Origin: Podocnemis expansa
Lineage: Eukaryota > Chordata > Testudines > Podocnemididae
NCBI GenBank assembly: GCA_007922195.1
Contig: ML682005.1
Coordinates: forward strand, 39,567,577 to 39,631,576
Direction of reading: 5' to 3'
Length of the DNA stretch: 64,000 bases
Under the pieces are notes generated by a model. The model worked only from the letters and a program-made list of their open reading frames with translations, searched no databases and was not told the origin of the DNA. The stretch's first letter is position 1, and every line of letters starts with the position of its first letter. Below, one piece after another: positions 46,800 to 57,372 of the stretch. Both the position numbers and the translations under genes were made by a program.

Positions 46800-49140
46800 A
46801 TGTAACCCAAGTTTGCTGGGAAAGTGGTGGTTGGCATTAACACTTGTCAATCTGCACTCCTTTTCCAAAAAAACCACCACCCTCTTGGCCGAGGCTCAAG
46901 TATATCAAGAGGATGAAAATTTGTCTCAGAAAATAATAAATAAGAGAGGAGTGGTGATCTTAAACTTACATTGAAGCCAAATTTAATTTTTGGCTAGAGA
47001 CAAATATAGATTTATTGCAACTAATGAGATACCATGGACACTTCTTAAAATTGTTCTTTTTAAGGAAAAAGTGCAACAGCTGAGTAAACAATTAACCATG
47101 TACCTCATTTGTCTCATCTTGTTCCCTCACAGTCAATGACTGCTAGCCTTATGGAAAGCCATAATTGAGATCCATTCAGCAATATAAGAGATAGAACAGA
47201 GTTAAGGTTGCTAGTTTTGACATCTTTTCAGTTTTATTCTAAAAGGCAGGCTGGGTGGAAGAGGGGTAAAGGTGGGACACAACTGGTATAGGAAGTGCTT
47301 GGGGAGCTGCAGCTTGGTGAGTATACTCTGCAAAAGAGGGAATGGAGATTTAACTATCCATAAATCTTGTGGAGCTAGAGAGGTGACATTTACCAAAAGA
47401 GAAGACCTTGAAAGGAGGCCTGAAAAGACTGTTACAGCTGGGAGGGAGCTGACAAACACTGAGCTCTGTGAATAGTAAGTGTAGAAGCAGTAGAAAGGAA
47501 ATGTTCTTTCCTACAGTTACAGAGGGAAATATGAATTTTGTTGTATCTAAGTAGTTTCCTGTTTCTAGTTCTTACTGTGTTTACAGTATATATTTATATG
47601 ATTGTTACTTATGGTTTTGTGGGTATTTATAGTATCCTTGCTTTTGTGTATAAATAATTCTTAAATGGCTTCATGGGGTGCAATAGTCCTTGAAAATAGA
47701 GATGTTCTCAGAAAAAATACTCCCCCTAGTCCCACTATTTCCAGGGGCAAGACAGTATGTGGTTACAGACATCATTAAGAAACCAAAATTAAAATAAAAT
47801 GTCTTTTAAGTTGATGTGTGTAGCAGCTTTGTCTCCCTATTTTATATCTGTTCTGCCTCTCAACTCTGCCAGGCTCTTGGGCATTACATTTATTGGCTCT
47901 GAGCCTTCCCTTGCTGCCTTCTGCTCCCATTGCCAAGAAAGACCAGACAAAATATACCATGAATCAACAATTAAGGTGAAAAGAACTGCTTGGATTTTGG
48001 GGAGGGGGGATTTTTAAAGTTAGTTAGCCAAAAATGCCTCTAGACACTAGAAGCATTTTGGGCTGACCTGCAACTAATTGTGAAACTGAAGACAGATATT
48101 GTAGCTGCTTCACCACTGTGACTAAACAGCTCCACTGCACAGACCTGGCAGTGCTCCGTGGTTTGGGCTACAGTGTAAAAATACCTCATTTAAAAAAAAA
48201 ACCTCTAAAAACCACCTTTATATGACACTCCATGAGGCTTATATATAAATGATTACTCACCTACTCCCGTTTTATGCTCAGCTGAAGTCAGTGGTATTTC
48301 TCCAGATTTAACATTAGTATCACTGAGGGAACAAAAGGCTAGTGAGTAACCTAAACTAGTTCTTCCTCAGACTGGATACAAAAGGGACCCTCATCCTCTT
48401 TTAATCTTGAACAGTTACACCAGAAATAGAACAGTGGTGAAGGTATAAATTATTAAAGGCCTGTGGAGGCATTGGGGAAAACTAGACAGATTCTACACCT
48501 GTGGGAGACATCTGCAACAAATGCAAATGAGTTTTCATGCCAGCTTGCTGTAGGTAAATCAAGAGACCACAAGCTTCATGTATCCTAGATTCTGAAACAC
48601 TGTCACTTGTATAAATGCAGAGGGATGCAGGAAAGAAAACAGGTAAAGCAACATTATGAATGATTGGAGTCCATAAAGTGTAGTGCTCATTTCAGGATGA
48701 ACAGTACGGATAGCCAGACAAAAACTGCATGTAGCCACCATTCAATAAATAAAGAATAATGAATACCAGAAAAATTGTTTATTTTCTTGAGAAATATTAC
48801 TCTCACCGGAAGCAAGTGAAGCACAGCTGTGAACCAAAGACAGGTCCAATATTTTGTAAATGTTATGGATTTCTAAACAAAAAGTTTTTAAATTACATGA
48901 AAGGGTCATTTCCCTGCTTTTTGAAGGAGTGTACAGTATTTGCTTCTAATCTGGCGAAGTCCCCCAGAATCATAGCTTAATCTCAGCCTTATTTAAAATC
49001 CCTTTTCTTTCAATAGTACTTTGAAAATAAAATATTAAAAATGTATGTATTAAACTAGCATGCTAGGGTGAGGACTGAATTGTAAAAGATGCTGCACAAT
49101 TGTTCCTGTCTTGGAGTCTGGTTTTCTTTATGACAAGATG
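46800..49140. other. Intergenic DNA, nothing recognised
   Basis: AT-rich sequence with scattered short frames. I saw no repeat family with definable ends and no splice-bounded coding segment that I would defend. Confidence 0.3.
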
Positions 49141-49162
49141 CAGCATTAGGGTATAACAGATA

Positions 49163-49578
49163 GGCTATGTCTACACTAGAAAAAGTTAGGTCAGATTTGT
49201 TAATCTGAACTATAAATTTGACTTTAATTTGAACTAAACCCAACCTTAGTAAATCAAATTAACAAAGTGGACTAAGTCAATTTAAAGTTAAGTCAACTTA
49301 GTCCACTTTGTTAATTCGACCTAACTGCCCTTAATTCAAACATAATAAAGTTGAACTAAGGGTTAATCCAGGTTTACACCATCCTTAGCTCCAATTAAGG
49401 CATTGCATTAAGGCGTATTTCGAACTAGCAGGCAGTTCTTATTAACTCAAACTACATTTTCACTAAGTTGAATTAAGAAATTTCTTAATTCGACTTAATA
49501 AGAGTCCAGTATAGGCAGGGACTAATTTAGTTTGAATTAAGCCTTAATTTGAACTAAATTGCCAGTGTAGAGATAGTC
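49163..49578. mobile_element. Harbinger-like MITE with internal hairpins
   Basis: The ends GGCTATGTCTACACTAG and AGTGTAGAGATAGTC are inverted and flanked by ATA (49160-49162 and 49579-49581). Inside are a perfect 19 bp hairpin (arms 49259-49277 and 49296-49314, 18-base loop) and a loopless palindrome with 17 bp arms centred at 49480/49481. Non-coding. Confidence 0.8.
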
Positions 49579-50103
49579 ATAGAGAGTATGGACAAGAGAA
49601 GGTCAGGATAAAATATGCTAATATAGTTACAAATACTTGACATTTAAATACATATTTCAATTAAGCAAAATGAAATAAAAGTAAAAAAGAAAATCATTTT
49701 CCCTCTTGGCCATCTATTTAGCTGTTAGATTACAAAGAAGTCATAATTGTATCTCTTCATCTAAGGCCTGGCTATGTAGAAGAATGATGCCACAGCCCTT
49801 AGCTAAACAGATGGAGGTAAATCAATTTTTTTCAAAACATTTGTATAACTTTTCTGTGACACACAGAGAGCACAAGATGATACAATGAGGAATATAGAGT
49901 TTGTCATTCATGTGGCATGCTGTACAATAGTTCCAGAGTAAAAGCTACATTTTTCAGTCATGCTGTCTGCAAACTCATGGTACTAAAATCTTAAAATATA
50001 TCACCATGTATACATTTTTAAATATAGCAAGGACCTCAGAGACAAATATATTTAAGATTATCTGGGCATTGTCATAACTTCCCTTCTGAGTAATTTAAAG
50101 CTT

Positions 50104-50301
50104 TTAGAAATTTTCACTTGTTGGGCTGTAATTCTTCAGACTTGTTTGACAGTTTGAGCAGAAAATATTGCAGCCTTTGAAGAGAGGGTGACAACTTCCC
50201 ATTATGAAAATATCTATTTTGCCTAGTTCATAAGGTGATGGGTGTGAATAGAAATTAAGTAGGGATATAATCCACTGTTTGCAGGCTGTGGGACCATCAA
50301 A
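50104..50301 (-). CDS. Candidate antisense terminal exon, unknown product
   Basis: A very strong minus-strand acceptor (TTTCGTCTCCTCTTCCTCAG) leads into a 65-codon phase-0 frame that starts FDGPTACKQW, has a Cys-rich stretch (GSCHPLFKGC then CSNCQ) and ends at TAA. The spaced cysteines could suggest a small metal-binding fold, but I do not recognise it. It is about 2.4 kb upstream of the ATP9B start and runs away from it. Chance or a decayed transposon exon are real alternatives. Confidence 0.22.
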   Translation of the reverse strand, partial: FDGPTACKQWIISLLNFYSHPSPYELGKIDIFIMGSCHPLFKGCNIFCSNCQTSLKNYSPTSENF

Positions 50302-50741
50302 CTGAGGAAGAGGAGACGAAATGCATACATCAAAAAAATCTATCCTCCCACAGAGAGACTGAAAAAAAAAAAAAAGCTCTGAAAAATTGAAAATCATTTA
50401 AAAAAAAAAAACAGTTGTCTGTGAAGCAAACATTTTTTCAAAGTGTATGCTTTTCACTTCTGCTTTTCTATCTGAATCACAAAATTTGTTTCTCTTTTTA
50501 TTTTCTGGTTCTTGTAGTTGATTCATGAGATTACTGTGGTGGAGTTGTGGCTACTTTATGCTGAAATGGAAAACATACAGTGTGCAGGGAAAAAATAAAT
50601 ACAGTGAGGGCTACTTTTCCCCTCCGTACTGTATATTTTCCATTTCAGCATCTGAGGAAGTGGGATTCACTCACAAAAGCTTATGTGATTGAATAAAATG
50701 GTTAGCCTTTACTAGTGTGATAGGACACCTGCGAAGTCCCA

Positions 50742-51022
50742 AAGTGGCAGCCGTGTTAGTCTAGTTCAGCAAAAAAAGCAAGAAGTCCTGTGGCACTTAA
50801 AAACTAATAGATTTATTTATTGCATGAGCTTTCCTGGGAGAAAAATCCCACTTTGTCAGAAGCTTTGACAATGGGGGAATTTACAGAATGGGATGAAAAT
50901 AAACACAAGGGAATGCAAGGCATGGGATCAGGTCATACAGTAACAGCAAATCAGAGCAGTTGTTAAGATTCGAACACTGGGAATGTTTTGCTGAACTAGA
51001 CTATCCCCTACCTGTCTGGAAC
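50742..51022. repeat. Fold-back interspersed repeat, long form
   Basis: The left arm (AGTGGCAGCCGTGTTAGTCT, AGTTCAGC, AAGTCCTGTGGCAC, TTTATTTATTGCATGAGC) is followed by a unique centre (ATTTACAGAATGGGATGAAA ... CAGTTGTTAAGATTCGAAC). Only the outer part of the right arm remains (GTTTTGCTGAACTAGACTA...CTGGAAC). It shares the unique centre with 15990-16205. Confidence 0.75.
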
Positions 51023-51040
51023 TTGTCAGCTACTTTGGTG

Positions 51041-51277
51041 AGGGTTACCAGATGTCAGGCAAAAGGAGGACATGTCCTCCTTTTTACCTTCACGTCCTCT
51101 GTCCTGCAGGCATTTTAAAAATACATGATTTTATCTGGCTTTTTACTTACAGGGGTTAAAGGATGCTGGAATGCCTTGGAACACCCTATTTAAAAACAGA
51201 ATATTACATTTTCTCCATGTGTCCTCCTTTTCATACTTCCCTGTCCTCCCTTCCATGGTGTGGTATCTTGTAACCCT
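51041..51277. mobile_element. MITE with TAGGGTTACCAGATGTC ends, copy 1
   Basis: AGGGTTACCAGATGTCAGGC at the left pairs with GTATCTTGTAACCCT at the right. The interior contains GGCATTTTAAAAATACATGA and TGGCTTTTTACTTACAGGGG. It is non-coding. A second copy in the same orientation lies 216 bp downstream. Confidence 0.75.
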
Positions 51278-51493
51278 ATAGTAGCAGCGGTATGAGAAAC
51301 AAAGAAACTTTTACTAAGGCTTGAAAATCTAGCAGAAGAGTATTTTCAGCAGCTAATTTATTCCAAATGAAACTTAATCTAGATTGTGAAGTCAGCAGGA
51401 GCCTAGGTGACCACCAACTCCATCATCAGCATCACTAACTAAGCCAGGGTTCCCACGCCACCTCTGCAGGCCGAAGGCTCAGGCCTTTTGGAT

Positions 51494-51757
51494 AGGGTTA
51501 CCAGATGTCAGGCAAAAGGAGGATGTGTCCTTTTTACCTTCACATTCTCCATCCAGCAGGCATTTTAAAAAGACATTATTTTGTCTGGCTTTTTACTTAC
51601 AGGGGCTAAAGGATGCTGGAACACCCTGTTTTTAGGGGGAAGTGTTCCAGTGTCCTCTAAAAACAGAAGACTATTACATTAATGCTATTTTTTTCTCCAT
51701 GTGTCCTCCTTTCTGTGCTTTCCTGTCCTCCTTTCCATGCTTTATCTGGTACACCTA
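51494..51757. mobile_element. MITE with TAGGGTTACCAGATGTC ends, copy 2
   Basis: It has the same left end and interior phrases as copy 1 (GGCATTTTAAAAAGACATTA, TGGCTTTTTACTTACAGGGG). The right end TTATCTGGTACACCTA is a fair inverted match. It includes an extra stretch (TTTTTAGGGGGAAGTGTTCC) absent from copy 1, so the copies differ by an indel. Confidence 0.75.
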
Positions 51758-52035
51758 CTTTTGGATGGAATCCTGGCCCTGGGGAGGGGCAAGCTATCAA
51801 GGCCCGCCCCTCTACGAGTACAAAAGCACTCCTTGTTTTGTTTTGTTTTTTCCTGGACTAGTCTAACGGGGCTATCCCTTTGGAAATTGGCAAGGGCAGA
51901 AAGTCTTTTTAAAGAGAGGGCACAGAAAGCTCGCAATTAGCAGCTGACTAAGCGCAGGCTCCTCTGCTCCTGCCTCTCCTCTGCACGCCCCCACCTCACT
52001 CAGGATCTTCCCTTCAGCCAACCAGCCCCCAGGCG

Positions 52036-52387
52036 CTATATTCCCTCTAAGCTGTGCCCGTGTGCGCATGCACAGAGGGTGTGAAACCCACACCCACAAC
52101 AAAATAAAATGAGCACAAAAAAATTCAACCCTGCTAATATTCTTATGCTACTTTATGAAGGCGATTTCAAGTAACATGTTTCAAATAAGGTTTTGTAATT
52201 TATAAAATCATTTCCAGCACCCCATCAAAATAAAACTTAGATATGATTCGCATCCTACTCACTTCATTCCACTCACAAGTTTGACCACCCTCCCTGGAGT
52301 GCACACAGATTTGGACACCGGCTCCAAACAGTTGCACAAAAGAAATTTTTTGAGCACATAGCCTATGAAAAATCAGAGGGAACATTG
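52036..52387. mobile_element. hAT-like MITE next to the ATP9B promoter
   Basis: The ends CTATATTCCCTCTAA and, in reverse complement, CAATGTTCCCTCTGA are similar. The flanks are CCCAGGCG (52028-52035) and CCCAGGCC (52388-52395), 7 of 8 alike. The left part contains TGCGCATGCACA, close to the NRF1 binding consensus. It ends about 310 bp before the ATP9B start codon and abuts the CpG island. Confidence 0.75.
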
Positions 52388-52399
52388 CCCAGGCCTCTG

Positions 52400-53060
52400 C
52401 TGCCCTGCCCGACCTCCCTCAGCGTTCCCGCCCCACCCCCGCCAGGCCACAGCTCAGCCACGCGCGCGCCACCCCCCCAGCCCTGGCGAACTGGGCATGA
52501 CGCACGCGCGCTCTCCCGGCACGAAGGGGCGGGGCCGCCAGAGGAAGCCCCGCCCACTTGTTTACATCGCGGTCGCGCCTTGCCGCGCCCTCCAATCCGC
52601 GGCCGGTGACGTCAGGAGGCGGCTCCGGCGGGCGGCGCGCGCGCGGGCGTGACGTGCGGCTGGCGGAGCCGGTTCCGGGCCGGTGGGCGGGGAAGATGGC
52701 GGACCACATCCCGCTGCGCCCGGTGTCGCGCAGCCCCCAGCGGCGAGCGGCCTATTACACCAGCCTCCCCGCCGCGCAGCGGCACAACAGGTACCGGCCG
52801 GGCCCTGGCTCGCCGAGACCTGCGCCGGCTCCCGCGCCCTGTGGGGCAGGGGGCGGTGTGATGGCTCCAGTTCATCGCGCGGGGGGCTGAGGGGCTGCCC
52901 GGCACGGCCAGGCCTCCCCGCTCGGCTGGCCGGGGAGGAGGCTTTCAGGAGGCTGCGGCTGGGGGGCCCCACTCCTGTCCCGTCCTCTCAGCGTTGGGCT
53001 GGGTCCGCCCCCCCTCCACAGCGGCCTCCCGGGCTTCGCTGCTCTCCGTCAGCCCTTGGG
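52400..53060. promoter_or_regulatory. ATP9B: CpG island and TATA-less promoter of ATP9B
   Basis: CpG-dense sequence begins sharply after the hAT MITE and covers exon 1. Visible elements are a GC box GGGGCGGGGCC (52526-52536), CCGCCC on the opposite side near 52550, and a CCAAT box (52592-52596). A full CRE palindrome TGACGTCA lies at 52607-52614, with a second CRE-like GTGACGTG at about 52649. AAGATGGCGG, a YY1-type motif, overlaps the start codon (52693-52702). No TATA box was seen. This is a housekeeping-type promoter; the transcription start is not fixed by sequence alone. Confidence 0.85.
52696..52790 (+). CDS. ATP9B: ATP9B exon 1, phospholipid-transporting P4-ATPase (partial)
   Basis: The ATG at 52696 lies in a CpG island in good context (GAAGATGG). 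It opens a 31-codon frame beginning MADHIPLRPV, then QRRAAYY and AAQRHN. It ends in the split codon AG|gtaccg, a consensus donor. This matches the family N-terminus (MADQIPLYPV..., ...RAAYYS..., ...RHSRYQLEDES), where the next residue after the junction completes Arg then Tyr-Gln-Leu. ATP9B is a P4-ATPase of the trans-Golgi network, a putative lipid flippase that works without a CDC50 subunit. The catalytic P-type domains lie in later exons outside the window. ATP9A is less likely because of the start sequence and the SALL3 neighbour. Confidence 0.93.
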
Positions 53061-53253
53061 CCGCGGGGGGGGGATGGGTCTGAAGGCTGCCAGGCCAACT
53101 CATTTTTCTCCAGCTTTTTATTTCGGCTGGGGGGCGGGGGGATCAATTTGGCTGCTTTACCCTTTAAGAGTTAACAGGCTGCCAAAGAGCTCCCTTCCAG
53201 TTGCTAAATGGCCTAAAGTAAAGTCTGTAAAAACAGGGTTTAGTCACCTAAAT

Positions 53254-53632
53254 CAGTGGTTCCCAACTTCGGGGCCAGGGACCCCGGGGGTCTGCGGGCA
53301 TGTTGCAGGAGGTCCATGGAGCCTCTGGCCTGAATCTGGCTGCAGCCCCGATGCTCCCCACCAGAGCTGCCTTTTCCCTCCCGTGGCCGGATCCTGGAAG
53401 CGGGATGGGGCTGCAGCAGCTCCCTGGCAGGGCAAAGGCAGGGAGCCATAGCTGGCTTGGCTCCCCAGCGGCATCGGCCATGGTGGCAGCAGCGCTGCTT
53501 GCTGGCTGTCCCAGTGGTGGAGGCCAGAGTCTGCCCACACAGGCCAGATGACATAAATCAGCCCAGGGGGGCTGCAAAGATTTTTTTCTGTTAAAAAGGG
53601 GTCCCCAGCCTGCAAAAGGTTGGGAGCCACTG
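53254..53632. mobile_element. hAT-like element in ATP9B intron 1
   Basis: CAGTGGTTCCCAACTTCGGG at the left and GGTTGGGAGCCACTG at the right are inverted ends of the widespread 'cagtggttcccaac' hAT type. The flanks are ACCTAAAT (53246-53253) and ATCTAAAT (53633-53640), 7 of 8 alike. The interior is GC-rich and open in several frames by composition; no transposase was seen. Confidence 0.9.
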
Positions 53633-54489
53633 ATCTAAATCACTAGAAGGTATTTCTGTGGTGTTTTTCTTTTTTTTTTAAATGCAGCTATGAGTACTAC
53701 TTTTCTTTAGTTGCAAAACAACAGCAGTGTGAAGGGCTGAGCGTTAAAGGTCCACTCTTAATTAAGATTTCAGTTTCTTTAAGTTTTCAGGTGGAAGAGT
53801 GACTTTTTCCCTTAGGTACCAGAGTTCTGAATAACACCTAAGATTGCTAGACCTGAAAGAGCGTAGAGAGAAAATAGCATCTTCATTTTCAGGAATTTTT
53901 TGGTTGGACAGCACTATGTGTATTATCACCACTGTAAGTTGGTCAGTTTCTCCTCATTTCTGTTGGTTTGCATAAGAGTATGAATCCATGAAAGTGGGAA
54001 CGGGGGCTCAAGGAGCAGTTGTGGCATTTCAAGTGTGATCTTTCATTTTTAAATGGTCCGTAAGTATGTGTTTGGATTTAAATAGGACAGCAGGTCACTT
54101 CGATCATCATGAATGGCAGAGAACCTGTTTTCTTTGTCTGAGCTGAAAAATCCAGAAAGTGAACAAGTAGCATAATAATGCAAAGTAAGATTTTAAAGAA
54201 ATATGTTATGTTAATTGATTGTGTAACATAAACTTTTTTCTTGACTATGTGCCTTTGCTATTTTTTTGCATCACTCAGAGACTTGCATTACAGTGAGAAC
54301 ATCACAGAAGGCAGCCCTAATTTTGCAGTCACTTGTGCATGACTGTGCTTCGCTTTGGTGGAGTCAATGAAAGTGGTCGTTAGCACATGCAAAAAGTGTT
54401 TGCAGGATCAGGGCATAAGCTGGTTACTTTTACTTAAGACAAAGACAAATATTTATTTTGGAGTGCTGTCCCCTGGCTGGTACTGGAAT

Positions 54490-54545
54490 GTGGTTTTTCT
54501 CTGCTCTGCCTCTGACTTGCATTGTGACCTTCAACATGTCACCAA
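54490..54545 (+). repeat. MIR-like fragment
   Basis: CTGCTCTGCCTCTGACTTGC followed by TGTGACCTTCAACATGTCAC resembles the MIR core. The fragment is short and carries no ends. Confidence 0.4.
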
Positions 54546-55645
54546 GGGCTTGTTTTCATGGTATAGTTAAGTTACAACTCCAGTGTTTTTCCAAGTTTGA
54601 GGCCTGTCCGTTCATGACACCTCTTAATTCAAATGTTGTAGTGGGTTTTAACTTGATTTGGCTGGTGCGTACGGACATGTCCACACTGCTGCTGGAATCT
54701 AGCCCCCTGCCCAGGTAGACATTGTCTTGATAATGGGACCTTTAACACACTAAAACCAACAAAGTGATTGTGTGATTTGAGCTGAAACTTTCTTGAACTT
54801 GAATTCCTGAGCTGCAATTTCCACACAGCTATTTTGAGTGCTAGTTTGCACCTTGCTGGTGTTAGTCTGTCTACCTGGTCTAGCGGCTTGCTGCCAGCTG
54901 CACTTAGGTGTATAGGGTATATTTTGAGTTAACACAACTTGTCAGCTGCTAACTCAATCATTATATGCACCTTCAGTGCTGTTTTATGGTGCTGCTGCTC
55001 TCACTGTTGCTTGGAAACTAGGGCGTCCCACCTCTACCCCGATCCGTAGAGCTTTGGGGGAAAGGCACCTACCTTTATTCAGTTCACATTCTAGGGTGTT
55101 GGGTATAACTTGGTAAATTGAAGTACCCACCCTTTCCCATAGGGCTGGGTGTAATTTTCTGCAGGTTAGCAAGATCTTTTGCCAGTGAAGGAGCCTTGCA
55201 TAGTAATATCCTTATTTTCTATTTATTAACAATTGCCAAAACAGAGTATACACACTAAATATATAATGCTCACCACTCCGTGTGGTAGACCGGCTTCTGC
55301 TGGCCAATCAGGATTAGATCATCTGGGAACTCCAGCTTCTGTAAATAAAGTGGGTAGGGGTGGTTAGGTCTGGCAGCCTGTCTTATGCTGTGTCCTGACA
55401 TTAGGTTCCTGCTTAGCTGTATCTTATCTAATCATTTTAAACTTGCTACAAAACACATTCTAGTCTATTACAAAAGAGTCCTTTAACCAATGTCATCCCA
55501 CCACCTTAACTGATTTAAGTAGTGCATACTTAGTTATACAATTGAGAGAAGCAGTTAGAAATCTTTCAGATAAACAATAGAGAATTGGTTACCATAAAGA
55601 CAAAATACTGAGAAGTGAGATTTTACAATCAAAACTGTTGATAAG

Positions 55646-55820
55646 CAAGGAGTCCTGTGGCACTTAAAGACTAACAAATTTATTTGTCGCATGAGCTTTT
55701 GTGGAAGAAAATCCCATTTAATCAGATGCAATCAAGCAGTAAATAAATTTGTTAGTCTTTAAGTGCCATGGTGTACCTAGCATGTTTTGCTGAACTAGAC
55801 TAACATGGCTAGCACTTTAG
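55646..55820. repeat. Fold-back repeat with 13 bp flanking duplication
   Basis: The left arm (CAAGGAGTCCTGTGGCACTT, AAAGACTAACAAATTTATTT) and right arm (AAATAAATTTGTTAGTCTTT, AAGTGCCATGG, GCTGAACTAGACTAACATGG) pair around 55.73 kb. AACTGTTGATAAG occurs immediately on both sides (55633-55645 and 55821-55833). The left arm lacks its outermost part. Confidence 0.78.
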
Positions 55821-56339
55821 AACTGTTGATAAGTGACTCCTTTCCTGAAAGAATGCCCTCAAAACAAAGTTTTCTTTAAGCATTTTAAAATACGTTTTTT
55901 TTATCTGATGGTGGTAGGTACTTTCAGGACAGTATCTCCTTAACAACACTGCGTTGCACTGTTCAGGAGTAAAATCAGGAATGGGAAGATATGACTACTT
56001 GCTACTTGGCTGATGGCTGCTGTCTCTCCTGAGATGGCTGCTATTGCTTAGCTTAAGAACAAGGCCTGAGCTTAGTCAAAAAAAAAAATCCAAGGCCTCA
56101 GACTCATGCAGTTGGAGTTTGGCTCCCTTTTCTGATGAATGTAGATAAGTTAATGAGGCAGGGAAGATACCATTTTGATGTCTTAAGGCTTGTTTTTGCT
56201 AGGCTCTTGTATATTAAGTTGATGACAGTTAACTTAGGTAATTAACATGTTTGTAAAAGCTGTTATGAAGACTTTCCATGTATCTTTTGGCCTGATCCAC
56301 ACACAAGGTTTGGGGTTAACCTTGTTACTTCGTTCTGGG

Positions 56340-57170
56340 CTGTGGAAAAATTTTGCTCTTAGGGCGCCTGTAGTAACCCTTGGGGAGGAAGGGGTTAACA
56401 CTCTGGTCAGTGAGTCCCAGGACAGCCAATAGGAACAAAGCACAGCTTTTTGAATTGCAATAGCAGCCTGGCCTGTTTCCTGTTTGGATGTAGCAGAGCT
56501 CCTGGAAGGATCAGGAGGAGGCCAGAGGGGCCTGAGGAAGAATCCAGTAACATCCTTACCAGAGATAAGTTAAGTTTGTTACTGACCAGGCATGGGTAGA
56601 ACAGGGAATGTGTTCTTAAATGCAGTCAGGGTATTTTCTTTGTTTTTGGTTGGTTTTTGGATTTCTCTGTGCTGAGCACATGTACCCCCTCCCCCTACCC
56701 TGTAACTACCTAAGTTAATTTCCAGAGAAGCAACTCTCTGTGTTTTTTATCTGTTCTTTTTGATTAAACATTTTACCTTTTAAGTAAGTTCTGGTTCTGT
56801 GTCCTGGAAGGGCAAGAGGTTTGTGTGCACATGCCTCAGACTGCACAGGCAGCTACTAAAGGGGACTCTGTTCCAGTTCCAGCTCATATTGCAGCTGGAG
56901 TTCAGTCACTTTCCTCAGGGAGGAATAAAAGTGATTGCAAGTACCTCACAGGGAGGAATTCCCAAGTGCGCCTTCCTGGGTTTCAAGAGTTTTTTTTGCA
57001 TTTGGGTGGTGGCAGTGATACCACTCCAATGCCAAAAACTGGAGGCCTTGGAGAGTTTTAAGAGCAGGCTTTAAGGCCAGTGGCTTTTCTGGCCTGTTGC
57101 AGGCCCCCACCTTCTGCACTCAGAGTGCCAGAGTGGGGAAACAGCCTTGACAGCACCATTTTTAAGTTTG
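56340..57170 (+). mobile_element. Probable LTR/leader of a turtle retroelement
   Basis: GGGGAGGAAGGGGTTAACACTC and a CCAAT box (56426-56430) are followed by a transcription-unit-like stretch. It has a T-rich ATTAAA region (56.76 kb), TGTCCTGGAAGGGCAAGAGG, a GGAGGAATTCCCAAGTGC phrase and GGGTGGTGGCAGTGATACC. These phrases occur in the same order in a repeated turtle retroelement that I recall, but no second LTR or gag/pol frame is present. It may be a solo LTR with some leader. Confidence 0.4.
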
Positions 57171-57184
57171 CCTAACCCCTGGTT

Positions 57185-57372
57185 TGGAAGTGGCTAGGTT
57201 GATGGAAATGTGATATTGACTTGGTGACTCTCTTGAAGAGGTGGATTACCTACATTGATGGGAAATAAACCCTTCCTTGGTGTACAAAGTGTTGATACTA
57301 TGTTGTTACAGCAGAATAGCTGCGATGTTGCAGCAGTGCCTCTGTAGTACTTGTAGTGTAGATATAACTTAA
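57185..57372 (-). mobile_element. Harbinger-like MITE fragment
   Basis: GGTGGATTACCTACATTGAT, GGAAATAAACCC, GCAGCAGTGCCTCTGTAGTA and the end TTGTAGTGTAGATATAACT follow the order of the 17375-17632 family. One end is eroded. Confidence 0.5.

Noticed and set aside
52365..53174. Many long frames in the CpG island, up to 163 codons
   Set aside because: GC composition suppresses stops; only the 52696-52790 frame matches a known protein and ends at a splice donor.
53254..53630. Frames of 83-131 codons in the first intron
   Set aside because: Explained by the intronic hAT-like element.
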